This document shows positions 43,704-52,639 of a stretch of 64,000 nucleotides of DNA, piece after piece. Numbering within the stretch: the stretch's first letter is position 1; each line of letters opens with the position of its first letter. The DNA lies in contig NZ_JAIOAA010000003.1 in NCBI RefSeq assembly GCF_019890675.1, positions 558,001 to 622,000 on the forward strand. The letters run 5' to 3'. Made by a program: the position numbers and the translations under genes. Under the pieces are notes generated by a model. It searched no databases. It saw nothing but the letters and a program-made list of their open reading frames with translations, and had not been told where the DNA came from. The stretch comes from Micromonospora sp. PLK6-60. GTDB lineage: Bacteria; Actinomycetota; Actinomycetes; Mycobacteriales; Micromonosporaceae.

Positions 43704-44309
43704 TCACCGGGTCGGCGGCGCCGTCAACGGGGTCGGCGGCAGTGGGAGCGGCAGCCCCGGCAGCCCGTCGATGCTCGTCGCCACGTGGTCCTTCTTCGCG
43801 AAGTACGCGTCCAGCGACGCGTCGTCCTCCCGGGCGAAGCGCCGGGCGTGCAGGTCACGGTCCTGCTGGTAGCTCATCAACGGCACCGCGTAGCCGCAGG
43901 TGTCCCGGATCAGCTCGGCGCGCACCAGGATGATCGCGCGCAGCCCGTGCTGGCTGTGGTCGATCTCCGGGAAGTGGGCGATCAGCTCCGCCCAGCGGGG
44001 GTCGTCGCGGAAGACCGGCTCACCCCGGCCGTGCACCCGGACGATGTTCGGCGGCCCGGAGAAGGCGCACCACATCAGCGTGATCCGGCCGTTCTCCCGC
44101 AGGTGGGCGACGGTCTCGGCGTTGCTCCCGGCGAAGTCCAGGTAGGCCACCGTCAGCTCGTCGAGGACGGCGAGCGAGCCGGTGAGGCCCTTGGGCGAGA
44201 GGTTGACGGTGCCGTCGGCGTCGAGCGGCGCGGTGGCGGTGAAGAAGAGGGGCTGGGACAGGATGAAGTCCCGGAGACGGCCGTCGATCCGGGGGTACGT
44301 CTTTCCCAT
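43704..44309 (-). CDS. Pyridoxamine 5'-phosphate oxidase family flavoprotein
   Basis: 201 residues from the ATG at 44309 (MGKTYPRIDGRLRDFILSQP). The split-barrel FMN-binding fold is suggested by LFFTATAPLDADGTVNLSPK, TVAYLDFAGSNAETVAHLRE and NGRITLMWCAFSGPPNIVRV. Relatives bind FMN or F420 and reduce small molecules; the substrate is unknown. Its C-terminal LPLPLPPTPLTAPPTR is a low-complexity tail. Confidence 0.82.
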   Translation of the reverse strand: MGKTYPRIDGRLRDFILSQPLFFTATAPLDADGTVNLSPKGLTGSLAVLDELTVAYLDFAGSNAETVAHLRENGRITLMWCAFSGPPNIVRVHGRGEPVFRDDPRWAELIAHFPEIDHSQHGLRAIILVRAELIRDTCGYAVPLMSYQQDRDLHARRFAREDDASLDAYFAKKDHVATSIDGLPGLPLPLPPTPLTAPPTR

Positions 44310-44354
44310 GCCGTCCAGTATCCCCGCCCGCCCGGCCACCGTGGGCCCTGTGGA

Positions 44355-45374
44355 TCAGCCGGCGGGCGGCGCGGAGACCGGCACCCGGTGCCGCACCGCC
44401 CAGAGCGCCGCCTCGGTACGCGACGCCGAGCCGGTCTTGCGCAGCAGGTTCGACACGTGCACGGTCACCGTGCGCACCGAGATGCCCAGCGCCCGGGCAG
44501 CCTGCTTGTTGGACATCCCAGCGACCAGGCAACCGAGCACCTCGACCTCCCGCCCGGTCAGCTCGGGCGGCGCCGCCGGCCGGGGCAGCGGCGGCCGGTC
44601 GGGCGGCGGCGGCCCGGCCAGCGCGGCCGGCCCCTGCCCGGCATGGGTGGCCAGCAGCTCGGTCAGCGCGTACGGGTTGCCGCCGGTGCGCTGCCAGACC
44701 GTGGCGACCAGCGGATCGGCGGGCCGGCGACCGTAGACCTGGGTCAGCAGCTCGGCGACCTGGTCGGCGGTGAGCGGGCGCAGGTGCTGGCGGACCGCGC
44801 CGGGCGCCCCGTGCAGGCGGGCCAACGCCCGGCGGGTGAGTTCCGGCACCACCGCGTCCGCGGCCGGACGGCTCGCCACGATCAGCAGGGCCGGCAGCTC
44901 CGGCGCGACGGCCAGCTCGCCGATCAGGTTGAGGCTCGCCGGGTCCAGCGCGTGCAGATCCTCCACCACCAGCACCGCCGGCCCGGCGCCGACCAGCCCA
45001 CGCACCACCCGCACGGCGAGTCGCAGCAGCGTGTCCGGAGCGTAGCGTTCCAGTGGCACGGTGGGTTGCTGGCCGAGCCAGGCCAGCGCGTCCGGCGGAA
45101 GGTCGAGACCGGTGGTGTCCCGCCCGCTGAGCACCGCCGCCAACCAGTCGTACGGGGCCGGGCTGTGCACCCGGGCCGCGCCGGAGAGCACCGCGGCCGG
45201 GCGCGGGGTGAACCGCGCCAGGGCCGCCGCGACCAGCAAACTCTTGCCCACCCCGGCGGCACCGGTGAGCACCGTGACGGCGGGTGTCGGCCGACCGTCA
45301 CCGGCCACGGTCGACCAGACCCGGTCGAGCTCCGCCAGCTCGCCGGCGCGTCCCACCATCGACACCGGCATCAT
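44355..45374 (-). CDS. LuxR-type regulator with ATPase domain (short LAL type)
   Basis: 339 residues. An AAA/STAND ATPase starts at about residue 7 with Walker A TGAAGVGKSLLVAA and Walker B AVLVVEDLHALDPAS. The C-terminal LuxR helix-turn-helix is LTGREVEVLGCLVAGMSNKQ followed by AARALGISVRTVTVHVSNLL. Typical LAL regulators are about 900 residues; this one lacks the long TPR middle. It is divergent from a PP2C gene, with an 18-bp palindrome between. Confidence 0.87.
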   Translation of the reverse strand: MMPVSMVGRAGELAELDRVWSTVAGDGRPTPAVTVLTGAAGVGKSLLVAAALARFTPRPAAVLSGAARVHSPAPYDWLAAVLSGRDTTGLDLPPDALAWLGQQPTVPLERYAPDTLLRLAVRVVRGLVGAGPAVLVVEDLHALDPASLNLIGELAVAPELPALLIVASRPAADAVVPELTRRALARLHGAPGAVRQHLRPLTADQVAELLTQVYGRRPADPLVATVWQRTGGNPYALTELLATHAGQGPAALAGPPPPDRPPLPRPAAPPELTGREVEVLGCLVAGMSNKQAARALGISVRTVTVHVSNLLRKTGSASRTEAALWAVRHRVPVSAPPAG

Positions 45375-45384
45375 CTACTTCACC

Positions 45385-45402
45385 CTACGTACTAGTGCGT
45401 AG
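45385..45402. promoter_or_regulatory. 18-bp palindrome in a divergent promoter
   Basis: CTACGTACTAGTGCGTAG is an inverted repeat with one mismatched pair, centred on ACTAGT, 11 bases from the LuxR-type start. It is a likely operator for that regulator. Confidence 0.6.
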
Positions 45403-45438
45403 AGACGGCGGCGGGGATTTCTTGGCAAGCTGGACCCC

Positions 45439-46158
45439 ATGACGCTCATCCTCCGCTCGGCCATCCTCAACGATGTCGGCCTGGTTCGCACCAACAACGA
45501 GGACTCCGCCCTCGCCGGTGACCGCCTCGTGGCGGTGGCCGACGGCATGGGTGGCCTGCCCGCGGGGGAGGTGGCGAGCGAGATCGTGATCCGGATCCTG
45601 GACGAGCTCACCCCGCCGGACACCCCCGCCGAGGCCGGCAACGCGCTGCGGGCCGTGGTGAGCACCGCCAACCAGCGCATCCGCGCGGCCATCGACGTCG
45701 ACCCGGCGCGGGACGGCATGGGCACCACGCTCACCGCCGCGCTGCTGGCCGGCGACGCCCTGGTGCTCGCCCAGGTCGGCGACTCCCGCTGCTATCTGCT
45801 GCGCGACGGCGAACTGTCCCAGCTCACCCGGGACGACACGTTCGTCCAGGCACTGGTGGACCAGGGCGCGCTCACCCCCGAGCAGGCTCGGCACCACCCG
45901 CAGCGGTCGCTGGTCACCCGGGCCGTGCAGGGCTCGGACACCCCACCCGCGGTCGGCGTGCTCACCGTCGTCGCCGGTGACCGGCTGCTGCTCTGCACCG
46001 ACGGGCTCTCGGACTACGTCGAGGACGAGGTGATCGCCCAGACCCTGACCGTGTACGGCGACCGCCAGCACTGCGGCGAGCAGCTGGTCAAGCTGGCCCA
46101 CCAGGCCGGCGCGCCGGACAACGTGACGGTGGTGGTCGCCGACGTCACGCGGCCCTGA
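45439..46158 (+). CDS. PP2C-type serine/threonine phosphatase
   Basis: 239 residues covering the whole PPM catalytic domain: RTNNEDSALAGDRLVAVADG and MGGLPAGEVAS with metal-binding Asp, GMGTTLTAALL, VGDSRCYLLRDGELSQLT, CTDGLSDYV and the final APDNVTVVVADV. It resembles PstP without the membrane helix. It is a soluble phosphatase that would oppose Ser/Thr kinases; none lies nearby. Confidence 0.92.
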   Translation: MTLILRSAILNDVGLVRTNNEDSALAGDRLVAVADGMGGLPAGEVASEIVIRILDELTPPDTPAEAGNALRAVVSTANQRIRAAIDVDPARDGMGTTLTAALLAGDALVLAQVGDSRCYLLRDGELSQLTRDDTFVQALVDQGALTPEQARHHPQRSLVTRAVQGSDTPPAVGVLTVVAGDRLLLCTDGLSDYVEDEVIAQTLTVYGDRQHCGEQLVKLAHQAGAPDNVTVVVADVTRP

Positions 46159-46231
46159 CCGGCCCCGCCGCGCCGGGCCGCCGGCACCCAATGCGGTTGC
46201 GGCGGTCGGCGGGCCGGGTTGGGATGGACGG

Positions 46232-47425
46232 GTGCGCATTCGCCGTCTGGCCGCCGAGGAACGACTGACCGACAGCTTCCCCCTCCAGGGGTACGCCTTC
46301 GAGGCGTCCCCGTTGAGCGCCGCCCGGACGGAGGAGTTCCGCGCCTACCTGCCCTACAACTCGGGCAACCGGACGCTGGTGGCCGAGGAGGACGGCGAGG
46401 CGGTGGCCGCCGCCTCGGCGATCCCGATGCGGCAGAACCTGCGCGGTCGGGTGCTCCCGATGGCCGGGGTGGCCGGGGTGGCCACCCATCCGCTGGCCCG
46501 TCGCCGGGGCCACGTCCGCACGCTGCTGCACCGGCTGCTCGACGAGATGCGCGACGAGGGGCATGCGCTGACCGCCCTCTATCCGTTCCGGGCCTCGTTC
46601 TACGAGCGGTTCGGCTACGTCGGGTTGCCCGCGCGGCGGCGGGTCACCCTCGCCCCGGCCGACCTCGCCCCGCTGCTGCGCGCCGACCTCCCGGGTGAGC
46701 TGGGTTGGCAGCGGATCGCCGCCGGCTGGACCCGCTACCAGGCGTACACCCAGCGGTGCCTGGACGACCGGCACGGCTTCGCGCTCTTCCCCGAGTTCCG
46801 CGCGGTCGGGCTGCGCGACCGGGACGACCGCTGGCTGCTCACCGCGCAGATCGGCGGCGGCACCGTCGGCGCGGTGACCTACCGGATCGACGACCACGGC
46901 GGCGAGCTGGTCGCCGACGACCTGCTCGCCGACGACCCGTACGCCCGGGCGCTGCTGCTCCAGTTCTTCGCCCGGCACGTCGACCAGGTGGACCGGGTCA
47001 GCTTCGCGGTCCCCGCCGACGCGCTGCCCGAGCTGTGGCTGACCGACCTGTCGGTCCGGGTCGAGGCGCGGGTGGCCGGGCCGAAGTCGCCCGCCCCGAT
47101 GGCCCGGCTGCTGTCGGTGGACGCGTTGACCGGCCTGCCCGCCGGCCCGGGCCGGGTCCGGGTCGAGCTGGCCGGCGACCGGTGGCTGGCCGGCGCGTAC
47201 CTGCTCGACGGGGCGACCGGCCGGCTGGAGCTGGTGGCCGACCGGGCGGCACCGGGCGTGCCGTCGGTGACCCTCACCGCGGCCGGGCTCTCCGCCCTCG
47301 CGTACGGGGTGCTGGACCCGGCGGAGGTCGCGGTGCGCGGGCTCGGCTCGGTGCCGACCGACGCGGTGGTCGAGCTGCGCCGGCTCTTCCCGCGCGCGCT
47401 GCCGTACCTGTTCGCCGACTTCTGA
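46232..47425 (+). CDS. Eis-like GNAT acetyltransferase
   Basis: 397 residues from GTG 46232. The N-terminal GNAT domain has VAGVATHPLARRRGHVRTLL (acetyl-CoA loop) and LYPFRASFYERFGYVGLPAR, typical of the Eis family. A second GNAT-like half (TYRIDDHGGELVADDLLADD) is followed by a sterol-carrier-like C-terminal domain. The C-terminal residue is Phe (FADF), as used in Eis catalysis. Substrates may be aminoglycosides or protein lysines. Confidence 0.87.
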   Translation: MRIRRLAAEERLTDSFPLQGYAFEASPLSAARTEEFRAYLPYNSGNRTLVAEEDGEAVAAASAIPMRQNLRGRVLPMAGVAGVATHPLARRRGHVRTLLHRLLDEMRDEGHALTALYPFRASFYERFGYVGLPARRRVTLAPADLAPLLRADLPGELGWQRIAAGWTRYQAYTQRCLDDRHGFALFPEFRAVGLRDRDDRWLLTAQIGGGTVGAVTYRIDDHGGELVADDLLADDPYARALLLQFFARHVDQVDRVSFAVPADALPELWLTDLSVRVEARVAGPKSPAPMARLLSVDALTGLPAGPGRVRVELAGDRWLAGAYLLDGATGRLELVADRAAPGVPSVTLTAAGLSALAYGVLDPAEVAVRGLGSVPTDAVVELRRLFPRALPYLFADF

Positions 47426-47431
47426 CCGGGC

Positions 47432-48127
47432 TCACCACCGCCCGTCGGCGCGGAGCACCCGCTCGCCGGAGACGTACAGGTCGTCGGGGGCGAGCAGGAG
47501 CAGCCGGACGACCTCCGCGGCGACCTGCTCCGGCAGGGCGTACACGTCGTCGCGGAAGTCGTCGCCGACGCGCTCCTGCAACCGGGTGGGCATCGGCCCC
47601 GGGTGCAGCTGCATCACCTTGATCCGGTTGCTTCGCTGCGCCTGCGCCAGCGACTCGACCAGGCTGCTGCCGTAGCTCTTGGTGGCCCGGTAGACGGGGA
47701 TGCCGGGCCGGGGGGTGGACACCGCCGTCGCGCCCACCCACACCACGTTGCCGTAGCCCTGCCGCCGCAGGTGGTGCACCGCCTCCTTCAGCACGTACGT
47801 GGTGCCGAGGGCGTTGACCTCGACCGCCCGGCGGATCCGCTCCGGGGAGAGGTCCTCGAGATCGCCGCCGGCCCAGATGGAGGCGGCGGCGAGCACCCCG
47901 TCGATGACGCCCCACCGCTCGGCCAGCCCGGCGAACGCCTCCCGGACCTGCCCGTACGAGGAGACGTCGCAGACGCTGCCGTCGCAGCCCAGCTCGTCGC
48001 TGATCGCGGCCACCTCGTCGGCCCGGTCGCCGAGCACAGCGACCCGGTACTCGTCGACGAGCAGCCGGGCCACGGCCAGCCCGAGGCCGCTCGTCCCGCC
48101 GACCACCACGAAGGATCTGGCGTCCAT
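47432..48127 (-). CDS. Short-chain dehydrogenase/reductase
   Basis: 231 residues from the ATG at 48127 (GGGAGGG upstream). The nucleotide motif is VVVGGTSGLGLAVARLL and the active site PVYRATKSYGSSLVESLAQA keeps YxxxK. The usual catalytic serine region reads VVWVGATAVSTPRPG. A structural NALG motif stands in for NNAG at AAASIW...NALGTTYV. Substrate unknown. It is convergent with the Eis-like gene, six bases apart. Confidence 0.87.
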   Translation of the reverse strand: MDARSFVVVGGTSGLGLAVARLLVDEYRVAVLGDRADEVAAISDELGCDGSVCDVSSYGQVREAFAGLAERWGVIDGVLAAASIWAGGDLEDLSPERIRRAVEVNALGTTYVLKEAVHHLRRQGYGNVVWVGATAVSTPRPGIPVYRATKSYGSSLVESLAQAQRSNRIKVMQLHPGPMPTRLQERVGDDFRDDVYALPEQVAAEVVRLLLLAPDDLYVSGERVLRADGRW

Positions 48128-48193
48128 GTCCCTCCCCGCCGCCGTCGCGCGAACGGGGAGGGCTTCCCGCTTTTCGGCCGGGCACACCCGGGG

Positions 48194-48199
48194 TACCGT
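48194..48199 (+). promoter_or_regulatory. -10 element of a leaderless promoter
   Basis: TACCGT, seven bases before the ATG of the ZIP gene. Confidence 0.5.
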
Positions 48200-48206
48200 C
48201 CGCCGA

Positions 48207-48956
48207 ATGCCGGAGTGGTTGCAAGCGGGCGGGTGGGGGTTGCTGGCGGGGTCGGCCCTGCTGGTCGGCGCGGCGGCGGGTTGGTTCGCCCGGGTGCCCC
48301 GGCGGCTGATCGCCTCGATCATGGCGTTCGGAGCGGGCGTGCTGCTCTCCGCCGTGTCGTTCGAGCTGATCGACGAGGCGCACGAGCTGGGCGGGCTGCT
48401 GCCCACCGCGGTGGGCGCCGCGGTCGGGGCGCTGGCGTACACCGGGGCGAACGTGCTGCTGGCCCGGCGGGGTGCCCGGCACCGCAAGCGCTCCGGCGAC
48501 GAGCAGCCCTCCGAGCAGGAGCAGCCCGGTTCCGGGTCGGCGATCGCGGTGGGCGCGCTGCTGGACGGCGTACCCGAATCGGTGGTGATCGGCGCGAGCC
48601 TGCTGACCGGCGGCCCGGTCAGCCTGGTCACCGTGGTCGCGGTCTTCCTCAGCAACGTGCCGGAGGGCCTCTCCAGCGCCGCCGGGATGCGTCAGGCCGG
48701 CCGCTCCGGGCGGTACGTCTTCCTGCTCTGGCTGTCGATCGCCCTGGTCAGCGGCGTGGCGGCGCTGGCCGGCTACGCGCTGCTGGGCGGGGCGCCGCCG
48801 GAGGTGCTGGCGAGCATCACCGCGCTGGCGGCGGGCGCGATCCTCGCCATGATCACCGACACCATGGTCCCGGAGGCGTTCGAGGACGCCCACCTGCTGG
48901 TCGGCCTGATCACCGTGGCCGGCTTCCTGACCGCCTTCGCCCTCTCCCGCGCCTGA
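48207..48956 (+). CDS. ZIP family metal transporter
   Basis: 249 residues, about eight membrane helices. The metal-path motifs are SFELIDEAHELGG near residue 50, GALLDGVPESVVIGASLL and VFLSNVPEGLSSAAGM (a variant of the HNxPEG signature). A hydrophilic loop with many Arg, Glu and Gln lies between helices 3 and 4. It probably imports Zn or another divalent cation. The ATG at 48207 is preceded by a TACCGT -10 only seven bases away. Confidence 0.85.
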   Translation: MPEWLQAGGWGLLAGSALLVGAAAGWFARVPRRLIASIMAFGAGVLLSAVSFELIDEAHELGGLLPTAVGAAVGALAYTGANVLLARRGARHRKRSGDEQPSEQEQPGSGSAIAVGALLDGVPESVVIGASLLTGGPVSLVTVVAVFLSNVPEGLSSAAGMRQAGRSGRYVFLLWLSIALVSGVAALAGYALLGGAPPEVLASITALAAGAILAMITDTMVPEAFEDAHLLVGLITVAGFLTAFALSRA

Positions 48957-49066
48957 GGTTCCTCGGCGCGGCTGCCGGGCACGGCACGCCGGGCACCGGC
49001 GACGATCCCGGCTTAGCGCCGGGTTAAGACTTCCCCGACGGCTCGTGCCGCCGGTGTCGCGGCCCC

Positions 49067-49072
49067 TAGGCT
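49067..49072 (+). promoter_or_regulatory. -10 element of a leaderless promoter
   Basis: TAGGCT, six bases before the GTG start of the beta-helix protein; same spacing as at 13451 and 29203. Confidence 0.6.
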
Positions 49073-49078
49073 CGGCCG

Positions 49079-50278
<1,200 letters not shown>

Positions 50279-50316
50279 CCCCCGCTCTTCCCCGCCCCAC
50301 CCCCTGCCCCCGCCCC

Positions 50317-50377
50317 GTTGATCATGAAGTTTGCGTCGGCTCACCGGCGTGTCGCAGACGCAAAGTTCATGATCAAC
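50317..50377. terminator. Long bidirectional hairpin
   Basis: Arms of 21 bases (50317-50337 and 50357-50377) match at 20 positions, with core TTGATCATGAA / TTCATGATCAA and a 19-base loop. It lies between convergent genes and is AT-rich compared with its surroundings, so it may also belong to a dispersed palindrome family. Confidence 0.75.
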
Positions 50378-50406
50378 TCGGAAGTCCGGTCAGGGCGGGA
50401 GTTCGG

Positions 50407-51489
50407 TCAGTAGGGGTTGGAGTGGCCGGGGGGTTTGGCCTTGAGGAGGGCGGTGGGGCGGCCGGGGAGGTCGGGGCTGGTCGAGAGTGGGGGGCTGGGG
50501 GTGCCGGCTTGGGTGGACATGCCGGTGAAGAGGTCCTTGAGGGCGGTCAGGGCGTCTACCTGGGGGTGCCAGCCGAGTTCGGTTTCGGCGCGGTGGCTGG
50601 ACATCAGGGGGGCGGCCAGGGCCAGCTCGACCCAGCCGGCGTCGACCGGTTGCAGGCGGGCATGCCAGGTCAGCCGGGCGGCGGCGCGCAGCACCGGGGC
50701 GGCCACCGGCACCGTCCAGCCGTGGAAGTGCCGGGCCACCAGCTCCGGGCTGAGCACCGGGTCCGCCGCGACGTTGAACGCGCCGCGCGCGTCGCCCAGC
50801 ACTGCCCGGGCGTACGCGTCGGCGACGTCGTCGGCGTGCACGCCCTGCATCCGCAGCCGGCGGTGCGCCGGGACCAGCGGGAGCCGGCCGTACCGGAGCA
50901 GCCGGACCGGGGCGAGCGGGCCGAGGAAGTAACGGGCGATCTCCGTGCCGGCGTCCCGCTGGAAGATCAGCCCCGGCCGCAGGCGTACCACCCGCAGCGA
51001 CGGGTGCTCCGCCTCCACGGCGTCCAGCACCGCCTCCACCTCGGCCTTGTCCCGGCTGTACGACGACCCGGGCACCCCGGTCGCCGGCCACCGCTCACTG
51101 ACCGGGTGATCCTTCGGGCCGGGCGCGTAGGTGCCGACGGACGAGGCGTAAACCAGGGCCGGGACGCCGGCGCGCAGCACCGCGTCGACGACGGCCCGGC
51201 TGCCACCCACGTTGGTCCGGTGCAGCGTGCGCTGGTCGTGGCTGGGCTGGATCTGCCAGGCCAGGTGCACCACCGCCGCCGCCCCGGCGAAGATCTCGGC
51301 CAGCCGGTCGGCGGCGCCCGGCGCACCCACGTCGCAGGAGTGCCACCGCACCCCGTCGTACGGCTCACCGGCGTCCGCGCCGGGCAGCCGGCGGGCCACC
51401 CCGACCAGTTCCACCCCGGACTCCCGGCCCAACCGGCGCAGCACGGCGGTGCCCGCGTTGCCGCTGGCCCCCACGATCACGATCCGCAT
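50407..51489 (-). CDS. NAD-dependent epimerase/dehydratase
   Basis: 360 residues from the ATG at 51489. The Rossmann motif is MRIVIVGASGNAGTAVLRRL; the active site is YASSVGTYAPG followed by SSYSRDKAEVEAVLDAVEAE (YxxxK with Tyr and Lys). This is the extended SDR type that acts on nucleotide sugars or related compounds. The C-terminal 30 residues are a low-complexity Pro/Ser tail. Substrate unknown. Confidence 0.87.
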   Translation of the reverse strand: MRIVIVGASGNAGTAVLRRLGRESGVELVGVARRLPGADAGEPYDGVRWHSCDVGAPGAADRLAEIFAGAAAVVHLAWQIQPSHDQRTLHRTNVGGSRAVVDAVLRAGVPALVYASSVGTYAPGPKDHPVSERWPATGVPGSSYSRDKAEVEAVLDAVEAEHPSLRVVRLRPGLIFQRDAGTEIARYFLGPLAPVRLLRYGRLPLVPAHRRLRMQGVHADDVADAYARAVLGDARGAFNVAADPVLSPELVARHFHGWTVPVAAPVLRAAARLTWHARLQPVDAGWVELALAAPLMSSHRAETELGWHPQVDALTALKDLFTGMSTQAGTPSPPLSTSPDLPGRPTALLKAKPPGHSNPY

Positions 51490-51562
51490 GCCTGCCCCCG
51501 TACCCGTTGAACCGGACCCCAACCACCGGCGGCCGCTCCCCGGCCGGCGCCGCCCGCCCCGG

Positions 51563-52051
51563 TCAGGCTCGGTCGACCGTCAGCGCCACCACCAGGCAGG
51601 CGAAGGCCGCCACACTCGTCACCGTCCGGGCCAGGTTCCACCGCACCCACGGCCGCTCGAAGTCGACCCGCACCGCCGCCAGGTCGGCAATCTCGTCGAC
51701 CGGCCCGGCCGCCTCCAGCCGGTTGTTCAACGGCACGCTCCAGGCCATCGTGATCGCCAGCGTGGCGAGGTAGAGCACCAGCCCGGCGACCGACCAGAGC
51801 AGCACCGGCCCGCCGACGCCCAGGTGCAGCACCACCGCCAGGCCGCCGAGCAGCGCCGCGCCCAGGAACGCCGTCAGGAACCACCCGTTCAGGATCCGCC
51901 GGTTGATCCACCGCATCGTCCCGACCAGGGTCCGGTCGTCGGTCGCGGCCAGACCCGGCATGACCGAGCAGGCGTACGCGAAGAAGAGCCCGCCCATCAG
52001 CCCGGTCAGCAGGGTCGCGGCGGCCAGCACGAGAGTACGCAGCGATGTCAT
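51563..52051 (-). CDS. DUF1772 (anthrone-oxygenase-like) membrane protein
   Basis: 162 residues with four membrane helices (LVLAAATLLTGLMGGLFFAY, WFLTAFLGAALLGGLAVVLH, VLLWSVAGLVLYLATLAITM, SVAAFACLVVALTVD). WSVPLNNRL between the third and fourth helix is a hallmark of DUF1772 / anthrone oxygenase family proteins. The enzymatic role in bacteria is unproven. It is a single gene downstream of nothing on its strand. Confidence 0.85.
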   Translation of the reverse strand: MTSLRTLVLAAATLLTGLMGGLFFAYACSVMPGLAATDDRTLVGTMRWINRRILNGWFLTAFLGAALLGGLAVVLHLGVGGPVLLWSVAGLVLYLATLAITMAWSVPLNNRLEAAGPVDEIADLAAVRVDFERPWVRWNLARTVTSVAAFACLVVALTVDRA

Positions 52052-52167
52052 GCCCGACAGCCAACCGTGTCTCGGGTGGGGTCGGCCACCCGCCCAACGG
52101 CTCGATGCGGACGGGCCGATCCATCGACGGGGAAAGCCGGCGGTCGAGCCGGCTAAGCTGCTGGCTG

Positions 52168-52353
52168 ATGCACGATGCCCATGCGGAGTTCTCGCGCGTC
52201 ACCGAACAGGTCGTGCCGCTGACGCGGCTGGCCGATCGTACTGCGGTCGGCTCCCTCGCAGGCCAGTTGGACCTCTCCGGCGACTGGGACTCACCCGAGA
52301 CCAACGCCGAACTTGCCGGTGACTTCGGTACGGGCGGAGTCGCCGTGGTGTGA
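52168..52353 (+). pseudogene. Phd/YefM-type antitoxin remnant
   Basis: 61 codons: MHDAHAEFSRVTEQVVPLTR, LADRTAVGSLAGQLDLSGDW, then DSPETNAELAGDFGTGGVAVV. The start (FSRV) and the end (LAGQLDLSGDWDSPETNAE) resemble Phd/YefM antitoxins, but the middle that normally carries the IARxGKPVARLVP strand is missing, as if deleted. No toxin follows. TAAGCT lies eight bases before the ATG. It could be a decayed antitoxin or a short functional relic. Confidence 0.5.
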
Positions 52354-52451
52354 CGCCGGGTCGTGCACTTCCAGGTAGCCCGCCGCACGTGTCCCGGTGC
52401 GCAGGGCTCGCTGATCGCGGCTGGGAGCGGGGTCCGGTAGCCTGAGGCCGC

Positions 52452-52523
52452 GGGCCGCTAGCTCAATGGCAGAGCTGTGGACTTTTAATCCATAGGTTCA
52501 GGGTTCGAGTCCCTGGCGGCCCA
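52452..52523 (+). tRNA. trnK: tRNA-Lys (anticodon TTT)
   Basis: The acceptor stem GGGCCGC pairs with GCGGCCC, the anticodon loop CTTTTAA holds TTT, and the T-arm is CAGGGTTCGAGTCCCTG. No CCA is encoded. The integrated element uses its 3' half as attachment site, and the left junction restores the complete gene. Confidence 0.96.
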
Positions 52524-52526
52524 CTC
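52487..52526. other. attL (tRNA-Lys 3' end)
   Basis: 40 bases starting AATCCATAGGTTCAGGG and ending GGCGGCCCACTC, identical to 63082-63121. It covers the anticodon-stem 3' side through the acceptor stem plus three bases. Confidence 0.93.
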
Positions 52527-52536
52527 CGTTCCAGCT

Positions 52537-52560
52537 CAGCGGCCCTTTCTAGGGCCGCTG
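52537..52560 (+). terminator. Terminator after tRNA-Lys
   Basis: Stem CAGCGGCCC / GGGCCGCTG with loop TTTCTA, followed by TCTTTGT. It lies inside the element, just past attL. Confidence 0.8.
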
Positions 52561-52578
52561 TCTTTGTGGGTGCGGCTC

Positions 52579-52599
52579 GTACAGCAGCGAAGTACAGCA
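52579..52599. promoter_or_regulatory. Arm-type integrase site, left end
   Basis: GTACAGCA-GCGAA-GTACAGCA, a tandem octamer. The same 21 bases recur at 62978-62998 near the right end, as expected for integrase or excisionase arm sites of attP. Confidence 0.75.
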
Positions 52600-52639
52600 G
52601 TAGCCGCCTACAGACTTGATGACGTAAACGAATCACGCC

